Positions 36,600 to 47,581 of a DNA stretch of 64,000 nucleotides are shown here, in pieces (the first letter of the stretch is position 1; each line of letters opens with the position of its first letter). The DNA is taken from the NCBI GenBank assembly GCA_947311845.1, contig CAMZMU010000062.1, positions 46,024,030 through 46,088,029 on the forward strand, in the 5' to 3' direction. The notes below the pieces were generated by a model. The model saw only the letters and a list, made by a program, of their open reading frames with translations, was not told where the DNA came from and searched no databases. The DNA is from Poa pratensis (taxonomy: Eukaryota; Streptophyta; Magnoliopsida; Poales; Poaceae). The position numbers and the translations under genes are program-made.

Positions 36600-37131
36600 T
36601 GTTGTCTAGTACAACTGTATCAGACATTCCTCTTTTTAAAAGGGGGTGATGCACAAAGCCTCCGCATTTTATTGCATATTATAAATAATTTAAAATTTGA
36701 TCACTCAAGGTGGCTACAAAGATCAGCCACTCAGATATAAGAAGTCTATCCATCTAATCTCTTAAGATGTAACCACCCACCCGACAGAAGATAGCACGTA
36801 CAAACATGATCATGCGAGTATAGCCTGTATCCATGAGACACGCTGCTCCATAGGGAGATCGTCTTGTTGATTACCTGCAAATAATTCTTAGATTGTGTTT
36901 TGCTAAATATAATATCATTGCGACAGTTCCAAATTGCCCGCTAAGCCTATCCGTATACGCGCCTTCGACTTGTTATCTATCCCTTTTAACCAACTACCAA
37001 ACATATTTGCGACACTGTTTGGTGGATAAATATTAAATGTGATATGGACAATTCTCAAAATATCTCTAGCAAATTACATGAGATGAAGAGGTGCTCAACA
37101 GACTCGCCTGCGTCGCAAAAAACACATTTCT
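36600..37131 (-). mobile_element. LINE 3' fragment, minus strand
   Basis: Minus-strand translation from about 37135 begins KKCVFCDAGESVEHLFISCN, a zf-RVT CxxC...H...C pattern, then continues with several stops including RNDIIFSKTQSKNYLQVI. The 3' end near 36620 holds GCAATAAAATGCGGAGGC. The remainder of ORF2 is gone; a Stowaway MITE abuts its 5' side. Confidence 0.75.
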
Positions 37132-37133
37132 TA

Positions 37134-37222
37134 CTCCGTCCATCCATAAAAGGATGTCTCAACCTACCTCAAATTTGCATGTATGTAGGTAGGTTGAGAC
37201 ATCCTTTTATGAACGGAGGGAG
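37134..37222. mobile_element. Stowaway-type MITE (89 bp)
   Basis: The ends are CTCCGTCCATCCATAAAAGG and CCTTTTATGAACGGAGGGAG, flanked by TA at 37132-37133 and 37223-37224. The two arms, including GGATGTCTCAACCTACC, are almost perfect complements around a short loop. Confidence 0.95.
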
Positions 37223-37255
37223 TACATTATTTCCAGTCTCAAAATCGATTAGTTA

Positions 37256-37603
37256 TTAATTGTTCCCCTTCTTTCCATAGTTCATCTTGGGTGTCATCGG
37301 TGGCCTTGAAACCGGCAACACTTGTGATAATTTGTGCTTGATTTTCCCGGCGGCAGGGTTCTCTTCAGAAACTTCCGGCCTCTGGTTAGGAAGGGTCAAA
37401 TTACCTCGATCGTCGAAGAACTCCAGAGTGCCAAAGTGAAAGGCTTGACCTCGGGTGAAGATGACGTTGCCATCGAGGTCGTTGCCGGGGAGGCTGAGTA
37501 GTGTGGTTTGACCGGAGACGCGATGGATGTCTTTGACGGATATTCTTCCCGCCGAAATCACTGCTCCAGACGCCAGCATGCCAGCCATAGGGAAGGGAAA
37601 CAA
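37256..37603 (-). other. 115-codon open frame, unrecognised
   Basis: The frame starts MFPFPMAGMLASGAVISAG and contains GRISVKDIHRVSGQ and GTLEFFDDRGNLTLPNQRP. Its composition is protein-like, with no low-complexity run, but I cannot assign a family. It may be an exon or fragment of a larger gene; the 5' side (37604-37680) has no obvious promoter. Confidence that it is coding is low. Confidence 0.25.
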
Positions 37604-38184
37604 GATCGGTAAAATGAGTCAGACTAGGTTGAGTATATACGAACGGGATCAACACAACGATGTACACAGGTTCCATCCCCTCTAGATGGAGGTAGTACCC
37701 TACTCATGCTTGTCTGATCTTGTATATGCAAGTAATTTAACTGGTGTACTTATATGAACATGTGGTTCTCCCCCTGTCCCCGTATGAAAAATTAGTTACC
37801 ACTTGCTCACATTTGTTCTCACTTGATCTTGTTTGCTCTCTGGTTCTTGTAGCTTACATTTCTCTAGTCTTTGTTTAATAGTCTCTCCTAGTGTTGCTTT
37901 TAGAAGTAGAGAGTACCTTGTTATCTTGTCTCTCATTTCAGTAAATAAATAGTGTTATATAAGTGGGTTGTAAGTGGACACGGCTATTTGGGTACTATGC
38001 CCAGCTGGTCACACTATCTGGACCGTCCATATGCGCATAGGGATCCGATCCTGTCAGGTGGTGTCAGGACTGTGCGAATTATAGAAAGTGTGGTATATGT
38101 GTTATCTGGTACACGTGCGAGCGTGTACGTATACATTAAATGCGGGACGTGAGGGCAGTTCGTCCACCGGTGACGATGATTTTA
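37604..38184. other. Spacer, no gene seen
   Basis: Nothing recognisable was found between the open frame and the Tourist MITE. Confidence 0.5.
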
Positions 38185-38419
38185 GGGCATGTTTGGATTG
38201 TGCCTACGCTAGCCTCGCCAAAGCACGGGCTAGCCAAAATATTGGCGTGGCTTTCTGCCGTCCGCATCTGGCCAAAACGTTGGCGTGAAATTGTACTGGA
38301 GAGCTGAAGATGGCATTGGCACGTCAAATTATGGGTTACAATCCAAACAGTGGCCAAGCACTTGGTCAACGCCAATTTTTTTTTGGCTTGGCAAGCTGGG
38401 CTTCCATCCAAACAGGCCC
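38185..38419. mobile_element. Tourist-like MITE, TSD TTA
   Basis: The ends are GGGCATGTTTGGATTG and CCATCCAAACAGGCCC, inverted repeats of the GGGCCTGTTTGG type. TTA flanks both sides (38182-38184 and 38420-38422), the PIF/Harbinger target. The 235-bp interior is non-coding. Confidence 0.88.
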
Positions 38420-38785
38420 TTAGTGTTCCGGTGGTACGAGATGTTTGGCAAAATCTTGTTCTGCTGGTACAGATTTTCGCTCCGTCTGTAATTCTTTATT
38501 GCACGACCCTCTGTGACGGTGAGCTGGCCCCCTCATCCTATTTTGTTTCTTGGTACCAGATAGACAAGCGGCTGGGATTCGCTGACTTTGTGGATTCGGT
38601 GACGTTGTGGCTGACATGTGGACCCCACATACAGTGGGCCCACTTGCCAGTGACTCAAAGTCAGGTGACGTTGAGCCTGGCAAAGTCAGCGAATACGCGC
38701 CCATAGACAAGGTGCACGGGTGGGGGGAGGTGGCGCTGCAGAACTGGCGGATCCCCGGGCGCTGCCGTCGGCATCGGCTGACCCC

Positions 38786-39764
38786 ATGATGCCGGCGTTC
38801 CAATCCGCCCCGGAAGATCATGACATTCCCGCTCGAGGGGTGCGTATTTCAGGTCTTCTATTTTGTTTTTTGCCGGTCTTGTTAGGATTTGATTTTGGGG
38901 TTGATTTGGCTCTCGTACATCCTGGTTAGAGATGGGGGATTCAATTGAGAACCTTGCATGTTTCGATCCGGGGTACGTAGTTGTCCTGAGAGAAGAAGGT
39001 GTGGTAGGGATGGTGGCCGGTACACAGGGCACCGGTAATGAGGAGGGGGTGCAGGAGTTGTGGCGGCGTTTGGGCGCCGAGCTCGGAATATGGTGGAGGA
39101 AGAGAGCGAGTATGGATGAAGACCAGACAAATGTGGCGGACGGTGCTGTTGTCGGTCATACGACCCTTAGGCATGGTTAGCACCTGGAATTTAGAAAACA
39201 ATATTTGGGGCGACGTTCACATGATTGTGTTTGCCTATCTGTTGTGCCTGACATTATGGTATGATCTGCTTGTCAAATAAACAGGGGGCATTTATCTGGA
39301 ATTGCAGCGCCTGGGGGTGGCTCCAGTGGAAATAATAACAGAGCGTCAGTTCGGGCGAGAAGTGTGGAAGCAGGAGGGCAGGATTCTACCGGTGAGATGC
39401 CTTGGAAGTTGAAACCTGGCTGTTAATTGTTGTGTACTTGTGTATAGTGTGCTAGTTTAAGTCCCATGTTGACATTTTGTATTCGTTGTAAGCAGGGCAA
39501 CAATCAGTCTCATCCATGCTCGCCTGGATGCGGCTCAGCGCTGACCAGCAATGTTGGCTTGGGGAGCATAGTCAACAATGCAGGGCAAAGGTCAATGGGC
39601 AACAAACTGAGGATGGGTATGAGTTCTTGCTTTCTGTATTGTTGGCGAGTAAACTTGTAGGTGACGGTGATAGGAGCGCCTGGGAGAACAATATGTGCTG
39701 AAGTGTGTCATGACTTCCTGTTGTCATTGCAGGCATGGGGAGAAGCATGAGCATCCCTGGCTGA
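38786..39764 (+). CDS. Possible five-exon gene, unrecognised
   Basis: A consistent GT-AG model joins 38786-38839, 38932-39175, 39285-39391, 39496-39616 and 39733-39764 into 558 nt (185 aa plus stop) with no internal stop. It starts MMPAFQSAPEDHD, continues MGDSIENLACFDPGYVVVL, and ends with a Gly/Asn-rich tail. No domain is recognised. A further open segment with good splice borders at 40349-40450 (MHLMQNGPAFIDYEYM to LEFVKR) may belong to an alternative or longer transcript. The model was built by eye, so it could be chance or a transposon-carried gene fragment. Confidence 0.33.
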
Positions 39765-40499
39765 GCCAGGGGTGGGCAGGCAGGCCGCGAAATGTCGACC
39801 CAACTATTGATCTAGCTGGAGCAACGGTGACAGGGCTAGCTGGTATTTGGTGCTGGGACTCGAGGAAGGAACGTTACGGTGAAGTCAGAGCTTGGTGAAA
39901 GGTTCACAAGAGCATACGGTTTAATCCATTAAGAACCACTCGCTACTGCGGCCTTTAAGTTTGTTGGCACAATGATGTCTTGTGCCATCCGACAGTTGGA
40001 TAGGTATGTGCAGTAGATGAATTTGAACAAAAAGCCTATGTTATACATTGCCGTGGTGTCAGGGCTGACAAAATGAACTTGTTTTTTCAGAAAATGGTTT
40101 AAACACTTCCGTCCGTGGACTTCAGAATAGAATTTGGACCAAATGGTTATATTATGGTGGTCGGGTGGTGTGCAGTTCACAGGACGTTGAAAGTGGTGGA
40201 GTATAAGATTTATGGAACTTCTCTGGATTGTTGGTGACACATTTTATCTCCTGTTTGCGGTATGAGATACCTTAAAAAATATAGTTATGCGTCTATGGCT
40301 CTGGGTATCTGAATATGAATGGCATGACAAACTATTTTTTTTCTGTAGATGCACCTGATGCAGAATGGTCCTGCTTTCATCGACTACGAGTACATGAGAA
40401 AAATGATGTGTACTGAAGATCTCGGGTATGACCTGGAGTTTGTGAAAAGGGTAAGATTGCATTAATTTTTCCTAGATGGCCGCTGGAATAAATAAACCC

Positions 40500-41250
40500 A
40501 AATGCTAAAGAATGCACGGCTGCTACCGTGTCTTCCCGAGCAATCACTCCTGCGCCGTCCGATCACGATCGTGGCGTCCCTGCCGCTGCGCGTCTCCTCT
40601 GACTGTTCCGACCATTTTCCACCTGGGCGCCACGTGGGTCCCACACGCACGTGGCAACGGGAAGCTTCGTTTGAACACCGAGGGGTCGCGCCCGTGTCTC
40701 TCTCCTCTCTTCACCGACATTTTCATTCCCCTCCCCGGCGATTAGGGTTAGCTCTCCCCGGCGATTCGCCAAATCCGTCGAGGACGAGGAGCGCGGCGAG
40801 CTCGGCGGCGACCGCGAGGAGCGCGGCGTGGGTTTGCTAGCTCGAGGAGCGGGGGAGACCGAGCCCCGCGCGTGAGGCGGAGTTGCTGCGCAGGGGGCAA
40901 CTGCGTGGAGTGCGGCGTGCGGGGCGGAGAGCTCAGCGCAGGATATCGGATCCACGGCGGTCTGCGCGGCGAGGTTCAATCCCGCGTGTGGGTGGGCGAG
41001 ATCTGCTCCGGGAGGGCTTCCGCGCTCGAGGGAGGCGACATGGGCGAATCCGGCTGGATATGTGGGTGGACAGCGAGCGGCGGTGAATTCGGCGCTGGTA
41101 TCGACGACGAGACGTACGCACGCTCGATCCTCCGGTTTGAGCACGAATCTGCAAACGCTCTACGATGCCTATGTTGCAGAACAGCAGTAGCAAGTTCCAG
41201 AGCTTTTTTGGTGAGCGTGACTGCTAGGTTGCAGAGCACCAGCAGTTGAA
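40500..41250. promoter_or_regulatory. CpG-rich, promoter-like block
   Basis: GC content rises sharply and CpG is frequent, with GATTAGGGTTAGC near 40740, a phrase often found in plant 5' leaders. A donor-like GTGAGC at 41211-41216 would end a first exon. I infer a promoter and leader for the next gene model, or captured genic DNA. Confidence 0.35.
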
Positions 41251-41274
41251 GTTACGCCACACCCTATTTTTTAT

Positions 41275-41740
41275 GCATTAGCAGCGACCACCGAGTTGCA
41301 GAGTAGCAGTTTTTTTGGGCAAACGTAGCAAACTCAATGATGCCTGTGCTGTAGGTTTTTTTTAGCACTAGTAAGTTGCAGAGATCTTTGACTGCTAAGT
41401 TGCAGATTAGTAGTACTAAGTTGAAGAGCATTAGCAGTGACCACTGAGTTGCAGAGTAGCAGTTTTTCTGGGCAAACGTAGCAAACTCAATGATGCTTGT
41501 GCTGTAGGTTTTTTTAGTACTAGTAAGTTGCAGAGATCTTTTGACTGCTAAGTTGGAGATTAGTAGTGCTAAGTTGAAGAGCATTAGCAGTGACCACTGA
41601 GTTGCAGAGTAGCAGTTTTTCTGGGCAAACGTAGCAAACTCAATGATGCTTGTGCTGTAGGTTTTTTTAGTACTAGTAAGTTGCAGAGATCTTTTGACTG
41701 CTAAGTTGGAGATTAGTAGTACTAAGTTGAAGAGCATTAA
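41275..41740. repeat. 153-bp tandem repeat, three copies
   Basis: GCATTA begins at 41275, 41428, 41581 and 41734, an exact period of 153 bp (51 codons). Units 2 and 3 are almost identical; unit 1 is more diverged. Each holds GCAAACGTAGCAAACTCAAT and several AAGTTG motifs. Because the period is a multiple of three and lacks stops, a long repetitive minus-strand frame results; I regard it as non-coding. Confidence 0.9.
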
Positions 41741-42196
41741 CAAGTTGCAGTAAGTTTATGTAGTAAACATTTTTGTGGAATAAGTTGTCCTTTTGATATA
41801 TGGCGTTCATATTTATAAGTTGTGGTAAGTTGCACATCAGAACTTGTAGGCCAGTTTTCACATAGGATGGTAAATTGAAGACCTAGAGTTTTTTAGTTGT
41901 GGAGCATGAGAACTGTTTTTTTGTTTTGGGCTGGCAGCCCTTTTGAGATTTTTAAGCCCAAAACCCATGCCTGCCATGTTTTATCAAGAAGATTTTTTTA
42001 CATGTTAAATGCATGGAGTTTTTTTAAGTTAGTTGCTTAACAGGTATTACTATGGTTTACTAAGTTGTAGTACCAACTATGTTTACTGGATTTTCACTAG
42101 CATGCAATCTTTAGTTTGCAGAAGGGGGTCTAAGTTTTCTCTTTTTTATATATCTGGATAACAGGGTTTTTGGGTGCTTTTCCCCTGGAGAAGAAC

Positions 42197-42716
42197 ATGA
42201 CGAAACGCAACCTGCGTTTACCTGATCCTGCAAGGGTTGAAGTCACAGGACCATCCGTGCCCAGCTCGAGCAAAAACCCCACTGGCGGAGTTGCAAGGAA
42301 CCAAACCGTTGCTGCAGGTCGCACAACAGAAACAGGAAAGCCAACTCGCAAGAGGAAGAAGGTCCAAGCGGTGAGTCTTTTTTTTCTGTTGTCTTGGATA
42401 CATCTATAATGGAGCATGTGTCTTTTTTTATTGATTGTTCATTCACACCAAAATGGTTACTAAACTTTTTTTCCGTAATCATGACAGCTTGGCAAGCCAG
42501 GCGACACCAAAAATCTTGTTGGACATAACACACCGGAAGATAGAATGAGACAGAAATGGATTGTACACCGTGGCAAGCCGGGCGACAACATCTCCCCAGA
42601 AGCATTTCACGAAGGGTCGACAGCATCCGCAGCTCCCCATGATGCAATGAATGGAGCAGGAGCAGGAACACAAATCGGGGGCCTGTCCGCTGTAGTTCAG
42701 GGAGAGTTGGAAGCAA
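42197..42716 (+). pseudogene. Coding-like fragment with basic tract, two exons
   Basis: An exon at 42197-42370 starts MTKRNLRLPDPARVEV and ends with a nuclear-localisation-like TGKPTRKRKKVQA, followed by GTGAGT. The frame resumes after CAG at 42488 with LGKPGDTKN and, later, RGKPGDNISPEAFHEG, so the GKPGD phrase occurs twice. Beyond about 42716 the plus-strand frame loses protein character. The first exon might lie in the CpG-rich block upstream. No family was recognised. Confidence 0.35.
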
Positions 42717-42940
42717 CCATGGACAGTAGTAGTAGCTGGTATGCTAGGGTTAGACGGTTGAGGGGCAGCATTGTGTTGCGGCCCCCTTCCGCTACCTTCA
42801 TCATCCAAACCTTCATGCCTTCCGCCAATGGGGTCTGGTGATTCATCAACTGTCTCCAGCACCGGCAGCTGTGTGCAGAATTGCGGCTCAGCATCATAAT
42901 AATGATCTTCAGCAGGCTGGTTCAGGTCTAGGTCTACCAT
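42717..42940 (-). pseudogene. N-terminal protein fragment with DLNxP motif, minus strand
   Basis: The minus-strand frame begins MVDLDLNQPAEDHYYDAEP after a TTTTTTTGTAG acceptor-like tract and continues through an acidic stretch (LPVLETVDESPDPIGG) to PQPSNPSIPATTT. LDLNQP resembles the EAR-type repression motif, and similar starts occur in some grass FAR1-related proteins, but that link is only an impression. It is cut off near 42717, where the oppositely oriented fragment ends. Confidence 0.35.
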
Positions 42941-44110
42941 CTACAAAAAAATCAGGAGCAACCAACTCAATAAGAGCACACAACAAATGAGAAACTAAAA
43001 TCTTGTTACAAATGAAAAGTAAAATCTTTTGTTTTTCATTTGTTATCTGTGTTTCAGTTGCCTGCAACTTTTTGCCTTGTGTGTTTCATAAGTACTCATG
43101 GTTCCTATATTTTTTTGCAGGCTGGTTCTGTTAGGATGATGGATTTTGGAAGCAGAAGCACGAATTGCAGGGAGCACTGTACCTAGGTTATTTTGGTATT
43201 CCAGCAAGGAAACAAAAACCTTCCCAGATCATCCTACTGGGGGTTTGCACATTTTATAATCCGTATGAACTATGTAGAAAACATGGTATTTTTTGTCCAG
43301 GCAACACATGTTCTTTACAACCAATGCCAGGTACTTAGTATGTTATGATCTTCTATTTTGTTAGTTGCTGATTTTTCTGGCACAGGTTGCATGCAAGTTG
43401 GTGCTGAGTTGTGTTCCTCTTCTTGTCAACGATGCATTTTTTCCTGGTGGTCACAACAATGTTTTTCCTGGCATTGAACTAAGTAGCACATCAATAAATT
43501 AAGTTGCACATCAATTGTTTCCTGAGAGTTGTGTCCTTTGCCTGGCAGTTTTTTCATACTAGATTGCATGCAACATGGTACTGAGTTCTGTGTACCCTTG
43601 TTTCCTGGCTATGATGCATTAGGGGTGGGCAAAATCAACATGTTTTTCTTGTCACCGGGGGTTGTAGGTAAATGGTAATAAAGTTGCAGAGGATTTTGGT
43701 ACAAGTTGCAGGTAAAATGGTACTAAGTTGCAGAGGATTTTATAGTAGGTTGCACTGCAACTTCAGGCTGAGTTGGTTCCTCTTTGTCAATGATGCATGT
43801 TTCTGGCATTTCATACTAGATTTGTATGAAACATGCTAATGAGTTGCTTCCTGTTCTGGCAATGATGCATATCTGGGGGTAAACATCAAGTTTTGTTTTC
43901 ATGTCACTAAGTTGTAGACAAATTGTACCAAGTTGTCTCCTGGTGGGGTACTGAGGTGCTCCCTGTTCTGGGGAAACAACTTGTACCAAGTTGTTTTCAT
44001 GACACTAAGTTGCACAAAATTTGTACCAAAGTTGTTTCCTGGGTTAAGTAGGAGTTGCAGGTAATTTAGTAGTAAGTTGATTCCTTTCCTGGCACTCAGT
44101 TGCTTGATGG

Positions 44111-45255
44111 GATATGAGTTGCTGGTTCCACAAGTGCAAGGCTACCCCAAAAGAACAGATCCATACATGCTTCAGTTCATGGGTTTTTGGTTTTTGCATG
44201 GGTGCCATGTTGAATTCAACAGGAAAAGAAGAACAGGAGGAAGTAGCAGGTCAGACGTACCTTGTTTTTCCCCACTCTTTTTGGCCTCAATTGATTAGAG
44301 AAGGTGCAGCAGCAAATTGTTCTGAAGTTGCAGTCAAAGATCTACCAACAATGGTTGCTGGAGATCAACCAGAGAAGAGAGCAGCAACAATGGTGGCAGG
44401 AGAAGAAGAGGGGAAGAAGAAGCAAGAGGAAATCTGGCGGCAGCTGGCGTGGGAGGAAGGGGGACAAGGCAGCAGAAATAGCGTAGGATTTGGTGGGCGT
44501 CAGAGTTGCGGGCCGCCGTGGTATGGGCCTCGGGATCGCGAGTCGTTGTCCTTTTTTGTCGTTTTGCAGGGGCGGGTGCGGGGCGTCGTCCGTTTTGGTT
44601 GTTTGCGGGATGGTGCGCTTTCCTTTTCTGGCGATTGCTGCGGGAGACTAACCAGCACGCGATTGCTGGCTAGACGTCCTCTTATAATATTGATGTTATA
44701 TCAAAAGTTATATATCTCTCATCACAAAAAAGATCTGAAATATATAGCACCCCATAGCAAGGATTTATGCAGTTTAATTAGTACCAACGTTGTCAATAGA
44801 CCAGGCAGGCATCTGCTGGAATCTTATCGATATTCAGTTTCAACTTGATAGCCAGTGCAATCAACATTGTGCACTCACATGTTGTTGTGTTTAATATAAC
44901 ATGTGCATTTTTTTAATATCCTAAAAAAGGTTATTACTGATAACCTACCTGCTTATATTTCGAAATCGTATCATTTATCATTACAGATGAAGAACCCCAC
45001 GCTGCATTGCCAATTTAGTAAAACACTCTTCCTTCATTCGAATGTACTTGTTGCACATGTCGATCGAAGGAATATGAAACTATTCTCATGTTTATGAAGA
45101 ACGACAACCGGGGGAGGGGGAGAAATGGAGATATGTGCATTACCTACTTGGTGTGGTTGGTGGTGGTCTATTCTTGTGGATTCAAGGTCGAAAGTAGCAG
45201 GGGTGATGCAACCCGAGGGCATGAATGAAAAAAGCCCGAAAGTAGCAGGGTATAT
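44111..45255. other. Unassigned stretch
   Basis: A long plus-strand frame (44114-44848) has no recognisable domain and overlaps repeat-like DNA, so I do not call it a gene. The sequence after 44690 is AT-rich. Confidence 0.35.
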
Positions 45256-45562
45256 CTGGCCATGGGAAGCCCGGCCCGGTCGGCCCGTCCCGGATCGAAA
45301 TTCCAAGGCCTGGGCCTGCCTGGGCTTGTCCATGGGCCAGACCTGGGCTTGAGATATCAGACCAGAGGTCGCATGGGACTGGGCCTGGGCTTTGCATATT
45401 AGCGTTTCCAGGAAGAAGCCCGGCCCGAGACCCGAAAGCTCGATGGGATTTTGCAGTCATAGGTGGGCATGTGCCTCAAATATAGGCCCGAAGGTCGGAT
45501 GGACCTAGGCTTGGGCCTGGGATTTCGCCCCGTGGGCTTTGTTAGGCCCGGGCCATGGCCAG
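45256..45562. mobile_element. Possible MITE with GGCCCGG-rich interior
   Basis: The ends CTGGCCATGGG and CCATGGCCAG are inverted repeats, and GTATAT lies on each side (45250-45255 and 45563-45568). The interior is full of GGCCTGGGC-type motifs. A 6-bp duplication fits no single superfamily cleanly. The flanks also share a longer direct repeat (near 45196-45233 and 45569-45606), which complicates the reading. Confidence 0.4.
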
Positions 45563-46039
45563 GTATATAGCAGGGTGGTGCAACCCGAGGCATGAATGAA
45601 AAAAAGGGAGACATGGAGATGGGGCATTGGGTGTGAGGAGTTATTCTTTTACCAGAATCGACTAAAATTTTGTCGTGTGTGGTGACGTTAATGTTATCAC
45701 GAAGGGCACGAAAAAGAAAAGAAACAAAAGAGAAGACAACATAGAAGTCGCCATTGGCACGGAAAGCAGGATGCAAGCAGATATCTTAAACACGAGCACA
45801 CATAAATGTGTCTGTGCATTCTACATCACACCTCTTGAGCCCATCTCTCTCACCAAGCCTCATATCATCCATGATTGACAAAACAAATGCGATGTAAAAC
45901 TCAGCCAATATAGGTTTAAACACACTCTTCACACAAAAAAGGAACACTGAGAACCAATCTCCTAATTAATAAAGATAAACATAGCATTTTCCCCCTACTA
46001 ATAAAAATACGACACATTGTGCAATGTACCAAAACCCTC

Positions 46040-46099
46040 TTGCAACTAAACATGTTCCACTTGTCGATCTGGTCAATAGGGCAAGATTGCATAACATGT
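46040..46099. repeat. Left remnant of tandem array
   Basis: The bases ending GTTCCACTTGTCGATCTGGT and AATAGGGCAAGATTGCATA match the unit ends at 55770-55800 and 56010-56048. The array therefore continues on both sides of the Athila-type element. Confidence 0.65.
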
Positions 46100-47493
46100 T
46101 GATACGTCCAAAACGTATCTACTTTTCCGAACACTTTTGCTATTGTTTTCCTCTAATTTGTGTGATTTGAATGCAACTAACACGGACTAACGCTGTTTTC
46201 AGCAGAATTGCCTTGGTGTCTTGTTTTTGTGCAGAAAGTCAAAGTTTTAGGAAAATTCCAGAAAAATTCCAGAAATTCTATTTTTCCAGAAGACCCACGG
46301 AGCCAGAAGACGAAGCGAGGAGGGTGCACAGGGGCACCACACGCACCCAGGGCGCGGGTGGGCCCTTGCCGCGCCCAGGGGTGGTGTGGCCACCCTGTGT
46401 GGCCCCCGACGCTCCCCTTTGGACTACTTAAAGCCTCTGACCTAAAAACTTCGGGGGATCGACGCTTTTTCCAGAAAACTTCCAGAGCTCCGCCGCCATC
46501 GAAAACCCTATTTCGGGGATCAGAAACTCCGTTCTGGCACCCTGCCGGGACGGGGAATTGGAGGAGATCATCGCCATCATCATCACCGCCACCTCTCCAT
46601 CGACCATCCATGACTCCCCCATCCATGTGTGAGTAATTCCCCGCTGTAGGCTGAGGGGATGGTAGGGATTGGATGAGATCATTCATGTAATAGTTGTGAG
46701 ATTTGTTAGGGCATGGTGCCTAGTATCCATCGGTAGTGCTTATTGTCATTGTTGCAACTTATTATGCTTAATGCTTGTCACTTAGGGCCCGAGTGCCATG
46801 ATCTCAGATCTGAACATGTTATTGAATCATGATGATAATTATTGTTTTGGATCATATCTATAAGTTGTATACACACGTCACTGTCCGGAACCCGAGGCCC
46901 CAAAGTGACAGAAATTGGGATAACCGGAGGGGATGGTTGCGACGTGAGGATCACATGTGTTCACGGAGTGTTAATGCTTTGCTCCGGTGCTTTATTAAAA
47001 GGAGCACCTTAATTACCAGTAGTTTCCCTTGAGGCCCCGCTGCAAACGGGCTGGTAGGACAAAAGATGTTGTGCAAGTTTCTCATTGCGAGCACGTACGA
47101 CTAAATACGGAACACATGCCTATGATTGATTATTACTTGGATACCTTATTATTTATCTGCAATTGCCCTATGTATGACTATTTCATGAATTATCTTATCC
47201 ATGCAACGCCCGTTCATCCATCCCTATGCCTACAGTATTTTAATCCTGCTGTCTACTGCAATTATTACTGCTGTCTTTATTTTACTGCTGCTATTATTTC
47301 ACTACTGCTACTGTCATAAAACTGTTGCTACTGATAAACTGTGTCGAGCAAGTCTACTTCCAGGTGCAGCTGAACTGACAAATCATCTGTCAAGGCTTAT
47401 AAATATTCTTTGGCTCCCCTTGTGTCGAATCAATAAATTTGGGTTTTACTTCCCTCGAAGACTGTTGCGATCCCCTATACTTGTGGGTCATCA
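46100..47493 (+). repeat. 5' LTR
   Basis: This LTR is 1394 bp. It retains 26 bp (around 46525, beginning CAGAAACTCCG) that are missing from the 3' copy. Confidence 0.95.
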
Positions 47494-47504
47494 AGACTAT
47501 TTTC

Positions 47505-47522
47505 TGGCGCCGTTGCCGGGGA
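47505..47522 (+). other. Primer-binding site (tRNA-Asp)
   Basis: TGGCGCCGTTGCCGGGGA lies 11 bases after the 5' LTR. This is the usual site of Athila/Tat-lineage Gypsy elements. Confidence 0.9.
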
Positions 47523-47581
47523 GCATAGCTCTATTTATAAGCTCACCAGGGAGTCATACTGCTCGCTGCAATTCATTCATC

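Larger units (their letters stand above)
41130..44110. repeat. Field of dispersed AAGTTGCAG-like motifs
   Basis: The motif AAGTTGCAG, or truncated and mutated forms such as GAGTTGC, AAGTTGT and TAGTTGC, recurs dozens of times in the same orientation on both sides of the coding-like block at 42197-42940. Spacing is irregular except in the 153-bp tandem section. I know no named family with certainty; subterminal repeats of a DNA transposon are possible. Confidence 0.55.

Noticed and set aside
41264..41743. 159-codon repetitive minus-strand frame with 51-residue repeats
   Set aside because: The repeat follows from a 153-bp DNA tandem repeat without stops; no start context, homolog or domain supports a protein.
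44114..44848. 244-codon plus-strand frame as a candidate gene
   Set aside because: No domain is visible, the frame begins within the motif field, and its second half is AT-rich repeat-like DNA.
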